Shown: positions 17,478 to 27,249 of the stretch, one piece after another | How positions within the stretch are numbered: the first letter of the stretch is position 1 | Layout of the letters: every line of letters begins with the position of its first letter | Assembly (NCBI GenBank): GCA_963667575.2 | Contig: CAXXHY010000017.1 | Coordinates: 1 to 64,000 of the forward strand | Direction of reading: 5' to 3' | DNA from: G963665495 sp963667575 | GTDB taxonomy: Bacteria; Desulfobacterota; Desulfovibrionia; Desulfovibrionales; Desulfovibrionaceae | Length of the DNA: 64,000 nucleotides | Made by a program: the position numbers and the translations under genes | The notes under the pieces: generated by a model | Told to the model about the DNA's origin: nothing | What the model saw: only the letters and a program-made list of their open reading frames with translations | Databases searched by the model: none

Positions 17478-18756
17478 TCATTTTCTCCGGGCCCTGGTGC
17501 GTCTTGTCATCTGGGCCTGGTGCGGCCGGCGCGGCGGTTTTTTCGGGCGAGTCAGCTCCCATGGCGGTTACTTTTTTTTCCTGCTCCTCGCGTACGGTGA
17601 GCTTCATCCCCTGTACGGACGAAGAAAGATCGGAAAGAACAACCTTGTCGCCCTGAACGAGGCCCGAGGACACCAGCACGTTGTCGTCGCCTTTCCAGGC
17701 CAGACCCACTTTGCGGATATCCAGGCTGCCGTTGTGGGCAATCCAGACCGTATCATCCATACGCAGAGCCGTACGCGGCAGCTTCACCACGTTCTGTACG
17801 GGCTTGCCCTGAATCTCCACACGCACGTAGTCGCCGATGAGCAACGGCGGGCCTTTTTTGGCTGTATCCAATCCGAGCGGATCCTTGACCTCCACCAGAA
17901 CCATGGCCAGACGCGAACTGTCCGCGAGCGTACCGGTAAGGCGCAGTACGTGCCCGTTCCATTCGCCGTTGCTGGTCTGGGAGTAGACCTTGACCGGCGC
18001 TCCACCCTTCAGAGAAAAATCGATGTGCTGCAGGCGATCAATGGGAACGGCCACTTCGATCCAGTAGGCATCCGTGGAAACAATGGTGCCGAGTTCCTCA
18101 TGAGCGCTGACATTGGACCCGACGCTGACTTCGCGCTTGGTGATCAAACCGTTGAAAGGCGCCTTGATCACGGTACGGTCCACGTTGAGCTGGGCCATGT
18201 CCACTGCGGCCTTTTCAACATCAAGATTGGCGATGGCCTGCTTCAGGTTGGGTTCGCGCAAAACCAGCTTGGTCTCCAGCATAGGGGTTTTGGCGCTTTC
18301 ATCCAAGGACTTGAAGACCTCTTTCACCACCTTTTGCTGGCCGTATTCGATCTCCAGATCCGCTCTTTTAGACTCGTAATTGCTTTTGGCCTCGTACAGG
18401 TCGATTTCGTATTCCTTCTTGTCCAGGTTGACGACTTCCTCGTCCTTGGTTATCAGTCCGCCGGGCAGAAACTGAGCGGCAATGGCAACCACCCTGCCAT
18501 CAACTTCCGGTTCGAGAGTCACTTCCTGGGAAGCTTCCACGGTTCCCTGTCCTTTTACCACCACCGGCGCTTCCGTGGTCTTGGCCTCGAGCACTTCGAC
18601 CAGGGGCACCTGTTCGGCGGTTTTCACTCTGTGCATCTGCGGGCGCGTCTCGAGGAAGTACACGGCCACACCAGCCCCGCCGACCACGAGCAACGTCGGC
18701 AACAGAAATTTAAGGATGGTTTTAAAAGCAGATGTCTTTTTATGCGTTTCGTTCAT
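17470..18756 (-). CDS. RND efflux periplasmic adaptor (MFP/HlyD-like)
   Basis: A 428-residue membrane fusion protein. One N-terminal membrane anchor (about residues 12-34) leads to a periplasmic body. A lipoyl-like half (GTVEASQEVTLEPEVDGRV), a helical hairpin rich in E/K/L, the second lipoyl half (TVIKAPFNGLITKREVSVG) and beta-barrel domains follow. No lipobox cysteine is seen. It links the inner-membrane pump to an outer-membrane channel. It is transcribed ahead of the permease. The tail after residue 400 is rich in Pro, Ala and Glu and probably disordered. Confidence 0.9.
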   Translation of the reverse strand: MNETHKKTSAFKTILKFLLPTLLVVGGAGVAVYFLETRPQMHRVKTAEQVPLVEVLEAKTTEAPVVVKGQGTVEASQEVTLEPEVDGRVVAIAAQFLPGGLITKDEEVVNLDKKEYEIDLYEAKSNYESKRADLEIEYGQQKVVKEVFKSLDESAKTPMLETKLVLREPNLKQAIANLDVEKAAVDMAQLNVDRTVIKAPFNGLITKREVSVGSNVSAHEELGTIVSTDAYWIEVAVPIDRLQHIDFSLKGGAPVKVYSQTSNGEWNGHVLRLTGTLADSSRLAMVLVEVKDPLGLDTAKKGPPLLIGDYVRVEIQGKPVQNVVKLPRTALRMDDTVWIAHNGSLDIRKVGLAWKGDDNVLVSSGLVQGDKVVLSDLSSSVQGMKLTVREEQEKKVTAMGADSPEKTAAPAAPGPDDKTHQGPEKMNE

Positions 18757-19196
18757 AGATTTGTCCTGTAGCGGAGCGCAACCAAGGCGGCCGCATAAAT
18801 GTCAGCATTTTTTTAAGCTGGCCTAAGAAAGCCAAAAGAAATGCCCTACGTACTTTTTAATGACGAAGAAAAGGGAGTCAGGGTTTCAACAAATACTAAT
18901 CAGTTGATTCCATTGGCCTGTCCCAATCAGCATATTTTGTCAAAATGGCAAATCTGACTGAATTATAATCACGGCTAAGCCCCTTGTCATTCAGTATGTT
19001 TTATCTGGACAGCTTCGCAGGGCCATTTCCTTGTCTGTCCCTCTTAAGGTAAAAATTGTGGCAAAAAAAACAACAAAAGTGCTTTTTTTGCTACTTCTAG
19101 AAAGACTCTAGATTATCAAAATGTCCCATTATTACAGTGCTGAAAGCATGTTAATAAATGGTATATTTTTTGCTTATCATTTTCTCAGGAGGCGAA
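18757..19196. other. Divergent intergenic region between efflux operon and lpxC
   Basis: This is a 440-bp AT-rich gap without a gene. It should hold the divergent promoters. A small palindromic element, TCTAGA-AAGAC-TCTAGA (19096-19112), stands about 85 bp before the lpxC start and might bind a regulator. No riboswitch or RNA gene is recognised. Confidence 0.4.
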
Positions 19197-20126
19197 ATGC
19201 AACAAACCACACTACAAAAATCAGTCACCTGTTCCGGAATCGGACTGCATAGCGGACGCCCTGTTGCCCTGGACCTGCAACCGGCCCCCGTGGACAGCGG
19301 AATCGTTTTCTGCGTCCAGAACGGAAAAGGTCCGCGCCATTTTTCTCCAAAAGCTGGAGAAGTGCATGCTTCCGGCCTCTGCACCACCTTGAAACACGAC
19401 TGTGTTTCCGTGGCCACTGTGGAACATCTGCTTGCCGCCATACGCGGCCTTGGCATCGACAATATCATGATCTCCGTCAATGGCGGCGAAATTCCGATTA
19501 TGGACGGCAGCGCCGCTGCTTTCGCGGATCTGCTGCAGGAGGCCGGCGTTGCCGGTCAGGACAGCCCGCGGCGTGTGCTGCGTTTGAAAAAACCCCTGGC
19601 CATCGAACAGCCCGGCAAATGGATCAAGGCCAAACCCTACGACGGCCTGCGTATCACCTGCACCATCGACTTCCCGCACCCCTGCATCGGGCGCCAAACC
19701 TTGTCTCTGGAGCTGACTCCGGAGTCCTTTTGCCAGCAGCTGGCCCAGGCCCGTACCTTCGGATTCCTGCGGGACGTTGAGATGATGCACCAGAACGGCA
19801 TGGCCCTGGGAGGCTCCCTGGACAACGCCATCGTGCTGGACAATCAATCCGTGCTCAATGCCGAAGGTCTGCGCTATTCCGACGAGTTCGTACGCCATAA
19901 GCTTTTGGACTTTATCGGAGACATGGCGGTTTTGGAATACCCATTGCTCGGAGATTTCGATCTCTTTTGTTCGGGCCACGCCCTGAACAACGCCCTGATG
20001 CGCGAGCTGGAAGAAAACCGCGACCATTATCTGGAAGAAACCACGCTGCCGCTGGAGGAAGAGGACTCGGAAACATGCCCCCCTCTCTCCGCAAAAGCCC
20101 CGGCTGCGGCCTGGAACAACGCCTGA
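19197..20126 (+). CDS. lpxC: UDP-3-O-acyl-N-acetylglucosamine deacetylase
   Basis: A 309-residue zinc deacetylase that performs the committed step of lipid A synthesis. The motif SVATVEHLLAAI carries the first zinc ligand (His77), and RHKLLDFIGDM near residue 237 carries the second His and the Asp ligand. MDGSAAAF and the N-terminal SGIGLHSGRPV are also typical. The ATG at 19197 is used because AGGAGG lies just upstream. An in-frame ATG 39 bases earlier has no such site. The C-terminal tail is rich in Glu and Ala. A strong terminator follows, so the gene is probably monocistronic. Confidence 0.96.
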   Translation: MQQTTLQKSVTCSGIGLHSGRPVALDLQPAPVDSGIVFCVQNGKGPRHFSPKAGEVHASGLCTTLKHDCVSVATVEHLLAAIRGLGIDNIMISVNGGEIPIMDGSAAAFADLLQEAGVAGQDSPRRVLRLKKPLAIEQPGKWIKAKPYDGLRITCTIDFPHPCIGRQTLSLELTPESFCQQLAQARTFGFLRDVEMMHQNGMALGGSLDNAIVLDNQSVLNAEGLRYSDEFVRHKLLDFIGDMAVLEYPLLGDFDLFCSGHALNNALMRELEENRDHYLEETTLPLEEEDSETCPPLSAKAPAAAWNNA

Positions 20127-20147
20127 TTTCCGTTTCTCTCTCAATAC

Positions 20148-20183
20148 ACTGAAAAAGCCCGGACTTGTCCGGGCTTTTTCAGT
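20148..20183 (+). terminator. Terminator of lpxC (bidirectional hairpin)
   Basis: A perfect 16-bp stem (ACTGAAAAAGCCCGGA / TCCGGGCTTTTTCAGT) has loop CTTG. It has A and T tracts on both sides and can work in both directions. Confidence 0.9.
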
Positions 20184-20587
20184 TATGATCCAACGCCGGT
20201 TCAAGGGCACGGCGATTATCTGTCGCGTACGCCATACCTCCGGATCCTGGTCCAGCCCATGCCTCCCAGCAGCTATACAAGCAATACGAACAAGGAGCCC
20301 GGCAGATCCGGCACTGCGGATGCGGATGTCCATGCGATCCGTGTTGCCGAACGGTAGAGACTTGTGAAGACCTGATAGTCACCGGCCGCATCTTCCTGGG
20401 TCCGGACAACAAGGGTATCGCCGCTGCGGTTCATGGCGATCTGCGGATCATACGCGGTATAACCGCCCGCCTCAAAATCCTGGCCCGCTCGGGATACTTT
20501 TATTGACACCAGCGTCCTTTTCTCCCTACACACTGGGCACATGCTGACTTTTTTCCGTACAACCCACACCATACGCAGGGCTCGCCC
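20184..20587 (-). pseudogene. Possible gene remnant between lpxC and polA
   Basis: No intact gene fills this 404-bp gap. On the minus strand, 20572 to about 20290 reads as a plausible protein piece (FEAGGYTAYDPQIAMNRSGD, then LVVRTQEDAAGDYQV), followed in another frame by GSGGMAYATDNRRALEPALD. The spacing of G-x-x-a-x-x-P-x-I-A-x-x-x-x-G resembles sialidase-like or beta-propeller repeats. It has no good start and is probably a decayed fragment of a larger surface or periplasmic protein. Confidence 0.3.
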
Positions 20588-23209
20588 ATGTCTCTGAAAG
20601 AACGTTTGAATTTCGACAAAGACCCCGTCTTTTTAGTGGACGGCAGCGCATTTGTTTTCCGCGCCTTCTACGCCTTTCCGGACCTGAAACGTTCGGACGG
20701 CTTTCCCACCAACGCCTTGTTCATCGTGCTGCGCGTGCTGCTCAAGATTCTTCGCGAAGAACGCCCGGCCTATCTGGGGTTCTTTCTGGACGGCAAAGGC
20801 CCAACCTTTCGCCATGAAATGTTCGAACCCTACAAGGCGCAGCGCGAAGCCACACCCGAACCCCTGATCCAGCAACTGGCGCCCATTCGCCAGGCCATGG
20901 ATGTGCTGGGGCTCACAGTGGAGACCTCCCACGGGCAGGAAGCCGATGATCTCATCGCCAGTCTGGCCCATCGTTTCAAGGGCGAACGTCCGGTGGTCAT
21001 CGTGGGGGCGGACAAGGATCTCAAGCAGTGTCTGGACAGCAACGTGGTGATCTGGGATCCGGCCGGGAAAAAGGAAAAAATCACCACGCTGGAGGATTTC
21101 CGCAAGGACACCGGCCTGGAGCCTTCCCAATGGCCGGACTTTCAGGCGATCATCGGCGACTCCAGCGACAATATTCCCGGCGTGCGCGGCGTAGGGCCCA
21201 AGACTGCGGAAAAAATCTTCGAACAGTTCGACTCGCTGGAAGCCATTATGGACGGGCTGGACCAGCTCAAGCCCAACCTGCAGAAAAAAATCGCGGATTG
21301 CCTGGACGAACTGCCTTTGTACAAGAAGCTGACCACCCTGCTCACCGACGCCATTCCCGATCTGGGCCTGGATCACTTCAAGACCCGCAATCCCAATCCT
21401 GAAGAGGTCGTGGCCTTTTTGCAGGAATACGAATTTCATTCCATGATCCGCGAGCTGCATTTCGAAGGACAGTCAGCCGCGGAGGTTGCCGCTGAAGTCA
21501 AGCCCCGAAAAAAAATCACGGTCAAGGCCATTGCCGCGGCCAAGGACCTCCCGGACCTGGCCGACAAGGAGCTGGGCCTGGCGCCGGAACAGGCCAAGGA
21601 CGCCTTCCGGCTCGGCCTGAGCGGATCCGACGGTACGGATGAGCAGGAATTGCGCTTTGGCGGCGGAACCGCCGACCTCATCGCCCTGGCCGCCCTGCCG
21701 GATCTGGGCAAACAGCTGCAGCCCGCGCGTACGGTCTTTTGTCCGTCCATCAAGGAACTCTATGGTTCGCTCCTGGATCTCAAGAAGCCGATGGACCGCG
21801 ACAAATGGTTCGATATCGGCCTGGCCGCCTATCTGCTGAATCCGGAGGAACGCGACTATTCGTTCGAACACCTCAGAACCCGTTTCAGCCAGGACCTGGA
21901 GCTGCGGCCCGAAGCGCCCGGACTGGATGCCCTGGCACTGGGGCGCGAATGCCGTAAACAGCTTCACGACGCAGGCCTGGAAGAACTGCTGCGAGACCTG
22001 GAAACACCTCTGATCCCCGTGCTGACCCGTATGGAACAGCGCGGATTCGCCATCGATCTGCAGGCCTTTGACCAGTTTCTGCTCGAGGTGCGTACCGAAA
22101 TCGAATCCATCAGCAAGCGTATATATAAGGTAGCGGGCGGACCGTTCAACATCCGCTCCAGCCAGCAGCTGGCCGAGCTGCTTTTCGACAGGCTCGAACT
22201 CAAACCCGCGGGCAAGACACCGGGCGGCAGCACCTCCACTTCCCAGGCCGTGCTGGAAAAACTCCAGGGCGCCCATCCGGTCATTGATGACATCCTGGAT
22301 TTCCGGAAGCTGGAAAAACTGCGCTCCACCTACCTGGAGCCCTTTCCCAAGCTGGTGGACAAGAACGGTCGCGTCCATACCACCTTCAACCAGATGGCCA
22401 CTGCCACCGGACGCCTTTCCAGCAGCAATCCCAACCTGCAGAACATCCCCATCCGCGGGGACGGCGGCAAGCGGATGCGTTCGTGTTTCGTGGCCGCGCC
22501 GGGCAAACTGCTGGTGGCCGCGGACTATTCGCAGATCGAGCTGCGCGTGCTGGCGCATCTCACCCAGGATCCCACTCTGGTGGAAGCCTTCCAGAACAAC
22601 CAGGACATCCACAGCCGGACAGCCGGGCTGCTTTTCGACAAAGCCCCCGAAGAGATTACCCCGGACGAACGCCGCAATGCCAAAACCATCAATTTCGGCC
22701 TGATCTACGGCATGGGTCCGCAAAAGCTGGCCAGGGATCTGCAGATCACCCTCAAGGAAGCCAAGGAATTTATCGAAAGATATTTCAGCAGACTGCAAAA
22801 GGTGAAAAGCTTCTACGAATCCGTGGAGGAGCAGGCCAGGGAACAGGGCTACATGACCACCCTGGCCGGACGCCGGCGTCTGCTGCCGGACATCCATTCG
22901 CACAACCAGCAGTTGCAGTCCGCAGCACGTCGCCAGGCAGTGAATACGCTCATTCAGGGCAGCGCGGCGGACATCATCAAAATAGCCATGCTGCAGGTGG
23001 ATGCGGACGATGTATTGCAAAGCCTGGGGGCGCATATTATCCTCCAGGTACACGATGAACTGATCCTGGAAACCCCGCCTGATACGGCCGAACAGGCCGG
23101 GCAGCGCCTTGCCGCCCTGATGTCCGACGTCAGACCCGGTGGCCAGGCTTTGTCCGTGCCGTTGGCTGTGGACTGGGGCACCGGCCAGAACTGGGGGCAG
23201 GCCCACTGA
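20588..23209 (+). CDS. polA: DNA polymerase I
   Basis: An 873-residue family A polymerase. The N-terminal 5'-3' exonuclease domain (about 1-290) has the SSDNIPGVRGVGPKTA helix-hairpin-helix. The middle region, about 310-480, is in the place of the 3'-5' exonuclease but I do not see its acidic DxE motif, so proofreading is probably absent. The polymerase domain carries motif A (DYSQIELRV, about 645), motif B (RRNAKTINFGLIYG, about 695) and motif C (QVHDELI, about 820). It functions in Okazaki fragment processing and repair. It is intact, unlike many genes further right. Confidence 0.96.
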   Translation: MSLKERLNFDKDPVFLVDGSAFVFRAFYAFPDLKRSDGFPTNALFIVLRVLLKILREERPAYLGFFLDGKGPTFRHEMFEPYKAQREATPEPLIQQLAPIRQAMDVLGLTVETSHGQEADDLIASLAHRFKGERPVVIVGADKDLKQCLDSNVVIWDPAGKKEKITTLEDFRKDTGLEPSQWPDFQAIIGDSSDNIPGVRGVGPKTAEKIFEQFDSLEAIMDGLDQLKPNLQKKIADCLDELPLYKKLTTLLTDAIPDLGLDHFKTRNPNPEEVVAFLQEYEFHSMIRELHFEGQSAAEVAAEVKPRKKITVKAIAAAKDLPDLADKELGLAPEQAKDAFRLGLSGSDGTDEQELRFGGGTADLIALAALPDLGKQLQPARTVFCPSIKELYGSLLDLKKPMDRDKWFDIGLAAYLLNPEERDYSFEHLRTRFSQDLELRPEAPGLDALALGRECRKQLHDAGLEELLRDLETPLIPVLTRMEQRGFAIDLQAFDQFLLEVRTEIESISKRIYKVAGGPFNIRSSQQLAELLFDRLELKPAGKTPGGSTSTSQAVLEKLQGAHPVIDDILDFRKLEKLRSTYLEPFPKLVDKNGRVHTTFNQMATATGRLSSSNPNLQNIPIRGDGGKRMRSCFVAAPGKLLVAADYSQIELRVLAHLTQDPTLVEAFQNNQDIHSRTAGLLFDKAPEEITPDERRNAKTINFGLIYGMGPQKLARDLQITLKEAKEFIERYFSRLQKVKSFYESVEEQAREQGYMTTLAGRRRLLPDIHSHNQQLQSAARRQAVNTLIQGSAADIIKIAMLQVDADDVLQSLGAHIILQVHDELILETPPDTAEQAGQRLAALMSDVRPGGQALSVPLAVDWGTGQNWGQAH

Positions 23210-23237
23210 CCCTGCTTTTTTCGCAAAGGACAGCTCT

Positions 23238-23822
23238 ATGAAGCCCATGAAAGTAGTCGCCATCAACGCCAGCGCCCGCACGGACGGCAACACGGCAATC
23301 ATGCTCCGCCAGGCCCTGCGTATGATAGAACAGGCCGGCATAGAAACCGAGCTGATTCAGTTCGGTCCCAAGCCTCTGGCCGGCTGCAATGCCTGTTATA
23401 CCTGTTTCAAGCACAAGGACAGGCGCTGCGCCGTCACCAACGACGCCTTCAACGGCTATCTGGAGAAAATCCTTGCCGCCGACGGACTGCTGCTGGGTTC
23501 CCCCACCTACTTCGCCGATGTCACCGCGAACATGAAAGCTTTCATCGAACGCGCGGGCATGGTGGCCCGGGCCAACGGTTCCGTGCTGCGCCGCAAGGTG
23601 GGCGCCGGGGTGGTGGCTGTCCGCCGGGGCGGCTCCATACACGCCTTCAACACACTCAACCAGTTTTTCCTGATCAACGAAATGGTCATCCCCGGATCCA
23701 GCTACTGGAACATCGGATTCGGGCGGGAAGCCGGAGAAGTGCAGCAGGACACCGAGGCCATGCACACCATGGAGGACCTCGGACGGAATATGGCCTGGCT
23801 GCTGCAGCGGCTTGCGGACTGA
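23238..23822 (+). CDS. Iron-sulfur flavoprotein-like NAD(P)H/FMN reductase
   Basis: A 194-residue flavodoxin-fold protein. The FMN phosphate loop (INASARTDGNTAIM) lies at about residues 8-21. The cysteines CNACYTCFKHKDRRC fit the compact C-x2-C-x2-C-x7-C cluster motif of the iron-sulfur flavoprotein (Isf) family. GSPTYFADVTANMKAFIER follows as in NADPH-dependent FMN reductases. The in-frame ATG at 23238 has AAAGGAC upstream. In anaerobes Isf proteins carry electrons or reduce O2/H2O2. The exact partner here is unknown. Confidence 0.8.
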   Translation: MKPMKVVAINASARTDGNTAIMLRQALRMIEQAGIETELIQFGPKPLAGCNACYTCFKHKDRRCAVTNDAFNGYLEKILAADGLLLGSPTYFADVTANMKAFIERAGMVARANGSVLRRKVGAGVVAVRRGGSIHAFNTLNQFFLINEMVIPGSSYWNIGFGREAGEVQQDTEAMHTMEDLGRNMAWLLQRLAD

Positions 23823-23837
23823 CGGACGATCACACCC

Positions 23838-24446
23838 ATGTATTTCGCCACCCAGAACTGGGATCTCGCTCTTTTCGAAAGCATCAACCACGGACGCAAC
23901 GGACTGTTCAACGTGCTGATGCCCATGCTTTCCGAGCAGACCCTGCTCTGGACTGCGGCCCTGCTGGCCCTGTTCTGGACCTGGCGCCGCCAGGGAGGCA
24001 AACGCGCTCTGTGCTGTGCGCTGGTGCTGGTGGCCAGCACCGCGTGCGCGGATATGAGCACCAATGCCATGAAGCATGCGGTGGGCCGCGTCCGGCCGCT
24101 CAACGCCGTACCATTGACCTGGTTTCAAGAAGACGGCCAGTGGCATCGCCGGCCGGATTTTTTCCAGCAAAGCAAACTCGAGGGCAGATCCTACCCCTCC
24201 GGACACGCGGCCGATTCCATGGCTGTTGCCGTTGCCGCCGCCGGATGCTGGCCCGGACTGAGCCCCTGGATATACGCCCTGCCCGTTGCCGTAGGCTATT
24301 CGCGTATCTACCTTGGCAAACATTACCCCAGCGACGTCGTGGCGGGCTGGCTCACCGGACTGGTGGCCTCCTGCCTGTTCTGGCTGCTCTGGAGCAGGAT
24401 TCTGGCTCCGGACGACTTTCATATTCGTAAAAACAAACGCTCATGA
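23838..24446 (+). CDS. PAP2-family membrane phosphatase
   Basis: A 202-residue type 2 phosphatidic acid phosphatase. The three signature motifs are present: KHAVGRVRP (about 78-86), YPSGHAAD (about 120) and SRIYLGKHYPSDVVAGW (about 155-171), with the catalytic His in each of motifs II and III. Several hydrophobic helices surround them. The stop overlaps the start of the next gene (ATGA), which encodes a polyprenyl-phosphate-sugar-type glycosyltransferase. It may recycle undecaprenyl pyrophosphate or dephosphorylate lipid A or lipids. This is inferred from family and context. Confidence 0.88.
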   Translation: MYFATQNWDLALFESINHGRNGLFNVLMPMLSEQTLLWTAALLALFWTWRRQGGKRALCCALVLVASTACADMSTNAMKHAVGRVRPLNAVPLTWFQEDGQWHRRPDFFQQSKLEGRSYPSGHAADSMAVAVAAAGCWPGLSPWIYALPVAVGYSRIYLGKHYPSDVVAGWLTGLVASCLFWLLWSRILAPDDFHIRKNKRS

Positions 24447-26345
24447 CTGACACCACCAATACTCCCCCGATGCATGCCCGATCTTCACGCGGCGTGGGCA
24501 TGGCTTTGTCTGTGCTTTTTCTGATCTGTCTCGGCCTGAATTTCTGGGCCGGCGGCATTGGTTTTTCAGATCCCATTTCCAGTCATCACGGATTTCGCAA
24601 AGCCCAGACCGCCATCAGCGCCTATTATACCATCAAGGACGGCTTCAAACTCGATTACGAAACCCCGGTCATGGGCGCGCCCTGGTCCATTCCCATGGAA
24701 TTTCCGCTCTACCAATGGGCAGTGGCGGCCTGGACCATGCTCACGGGCATGCCTCTGGACATGGCCGGACGCTTGGTTTCATGGTTCTTTTTCTATTGCT
24801 GCCTGCCGGTGATCTTTCTGCTCGGCCGCAGTCTGGGGCTCAGCAAAAGCCAGTCTTTGCTGCCCCTGTGCCTGATTCTCCTGAGCCCGCTCTACATCTA
24901 CTGGTCGCGGACCTTCATGATCGAGTCCATGGCTCTGTTCTTCAGCCTGAGTTTTCTGCTCTGCTTCATACGCTACCGAACGGAGAGCAAACGCTGGCTG
25001 CTGGCTCTGGCCGTGGTCTGCGGGATTCTGGCCGGTCTGGTCAAAATCACCACTCTGTTCATATCCAGCGTCCCGGTCATCATGCTCATGGGCGCGGACA
25101 CCTGGCGCGCATTGCGCGACCCAAACAGAGGCAAGGCTCTGGCCCGGACCGCACTCACATACGCGCTGGCCCTGGGAATACCCGTAATCATCGCCGTGAT
25201 CTGGACCCGCTACGCGGACAGCGTCAAAGCGCAAAATCCCATGGCCGGACTGATCATCAGCTCCAATCTCACAAAGTGGAATTTCGGCACCTTTGGGTTT
25301 CGCTTCAGCCACAAATGCTGGGCAGGGTATACGCAGTTTATGCGCGAAACCCAGATCGGACCGCTGGCCGGACTTGTGGTGCTCGCGCCGCTGCTGCTTA
25401 AAACACCCTTCCGGCGCTGGGGGCTGCTGTCCTTGTGCGCCTATCTGGCCGGGCCCCTGGTGTTTTCCAATCTGTATTACGTGCATGACTACTACAGCTA
25501 TGCCAACACCGTGTTCCTGCTGCTGGCCATGGCCTGCGGACTGCTGGCCCTGCAGAGCCTGCGCTGGGGCGGGGCGGCCAGTGTCGCGCTGCTCGTACTG
25601 CTGGGCTGTTCGTTCGGATACGGCTATTTCAAAGGCTACCTTCCCGACCAGGCTTTCGCCACCCCCATTCCGCCCCAATGCACCTTCATACGCCAGGTCA
25701 CTGATCCTGACGATGTGGTGTTTTTAAACGACCTGACCTGGGATTCCTACGGACCGTATTATATGCAACGCCGGGCTCTGATGAACTATGACAAATGGCC
25801 CTTGAGCAACCCCAAGCTCCAGAAAGCCATTGACCTGACCGGAATTGAGTCCATCACAGCGGCGAGCATCAAGAATCCCTCCCAGGAACTGCTTGAACTG
25901 TTTCAACTGGTGCCAGTGCCCATCTTTGCGGATATTTATCTGCGGGGAGATCTCTATGCACGCGCCTACCAACGGCTGTTCGATGTGGATCTCAATGCTT
26001 CGGGCCCTGCTTCCCTGCTGCACGTCACGTATCAGGACAACACCTTTGGCTTGTCCGTGAGGCCCGGAGGCTCCTTTGCCCTGAACGTTCCGAAAAACGC
26101 CGTCAGGTTCAGCGCCAAACTGTTCGCCCCCTCGCAACAACAGTTGCCTCCCCCCCGTGTATGAGGGTTATTGTAGGGACGGCTCGAAAACGCTACAGCC
26201 TGTTTTTCAGCTTACACCCGCGCAGCAGGGTTTGAGCATGCTCACAGTTGCCTTGCAGGGCGAAAATTGTCAGCATCTGGTCATTGCGCGCGACCCACAG
26301 GACAAAAACACTTTTTCATACTGGTCGGACATGTCTTTTAACTGA
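24443..26345 (+). CDS. Family 39-like membrane glycosyltransferase (frameshift near 3' end)
   Basis: A multi-pass membrane protein of about 630 residues like ArnT/PMT-type glycosyltransferases. The first external loop (SHHGFRKAQTAISAYYTIKD) holds acidic and aromatic residues typical of the family. About 10-12 hydrophobic helices follow, then a soluble periplasmic domain. The reading frame breaks in a run of seven C at about 26150-26156: the first frame stops at 26164 and the remainder (YEGYCRDGSKTLQPVFQL) continues in another frame to 26345. This is either a sequence error or slippage. It probably moves a sugar from a polyprenyl phosphate made by the following GT2. Confidence 0.75.
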
Positions 26346-26376
26346 TCCAGCTGATACAAACCTTCAAGGAACCTGC

Positions 26377-27198
26377 ATGACTCTGGAAATTCAAACCTTG
26401 GCCGAATGGGAAAAATCAGGAAAGGAAAACCTGCTTTCCGTCGTCATTCCGGCCTACAATGAAGAAGGACACATCGAAAAAACCCTGCGCAGCCTTTACG
26501 ATGCGCTTTCCGAAGCCGGCATCGACCACGAACTGCTGGTGGTCAACGACAACAGTTCCGACAGCACCGAAGCCATCCTCATGGAACTGGAAAAGGAGCT
26601 CCCCAGCCTGCGCCACCTCAACAACCCGCCGCCCAACGGATTCGGATTCGCCGTACGTACGGGCCTGGCCGGGTTCATGGGGGATGCGGTGGCCATAGTC
26701 ATGGCGGACGGCTCGGACGATCCCCAGGACGTGGTGCGCTTTTACCGAAAGCTGCAGGAAGGCTATGACTGCGTATTTGGTTCGCGCTTTGTCAAAGACG
26801 GGCGGGTCATTGATTATCCGCTGCCCAAGCTCGTTCTGAACCGGCTCGGCAACCTGCTGATCAAGATGCTCTTCATGTTCCGTTACAACGACATCACCAA
26901 CGCCTTCAAGCTGTACAGGCGCTCGGCCATTGCCGGACTCCAGCCCCTGTTGTCCTATCATTTCAACCTGACAGTGGAGCTGCCTCTCAAATCCATTGTC
27001 CGGGGCTACAAGTACGCGGTGCTTCCCAACAGCTGGTACAACCGCAAGGAAGGCATTTCCAAGTTCAAGATCCGCGAAATGGGCTCCCGCTACCTGTTCG
27101 TGATATTCTACTGCTTGATTGAAAAGTGGCTTTCGCGTAATGATTACAAAGACAATCTTCACCTTTACAAGGATCAGCTTCAGATCTGGTACAGATAA
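26377..27198 (+). CDS. Family 2 glycosyltransferase (polyprenyl-phosphate mannosyl/glucosyltransferase-like)
   Basis: A 273-residue GT-A protein. SVVIPAYNEEGHIEKTL (about 21-37), VVNDNSSDST (about 57) and the DxD-like MADGSDDPQ (about 110) are typical of dolichyl-phosphate mannose synthase-like enzymes. No C-terminal membrane helices are seen. The ATG at 26377 has AAGGA upstream. It sits between the GT39-like transferase and the repeat protein. Supplying a polyprenyl-phosphate sugar to the GT39-like enzyme is likely but inferred. Confidence 0.88.
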   Translation: MTLEIQTLAEWEKSGKENLLSVVIPAYNEEGHIEKTLRSLYDALSEAGIDHELLVVNDNSSDSTEAILMELEKELPSLRHLNNPPPNGFGFAVRTGLAGFMGDAVAIVMADGSDDPQDVVRFYRKLQEGYDCVFGSRFVKDGRVIDYPLPKLVLNRLGNLLIKMLFMFRYNDITNAFKLYRRSAIAGLQPLLSYHFNLTVELPLKSIVRGYKYAVLPNSWYNRKEGISKFKIREMGSRYLFVIFYCLIEKWLSRNDYKDNLHLYKDQLQIWYR

Positions 27199-27249
27199 CT
27201 CTTGCCTTATTCGCATCAGGCCTTATTATAGGCGTAAGGAGTTACCTAC

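Noticed and set aside
17248..18771. 507-residue open frame opposite the RND adaptor
   Set aside because: Antisense shadow of a well-supported adaptor gene, with no domain of its own.
21473..23341. 622-residue open frame opposite polA
   Set aside because: Antisense shadow. polA carries all polymerase motifs in the other strand.
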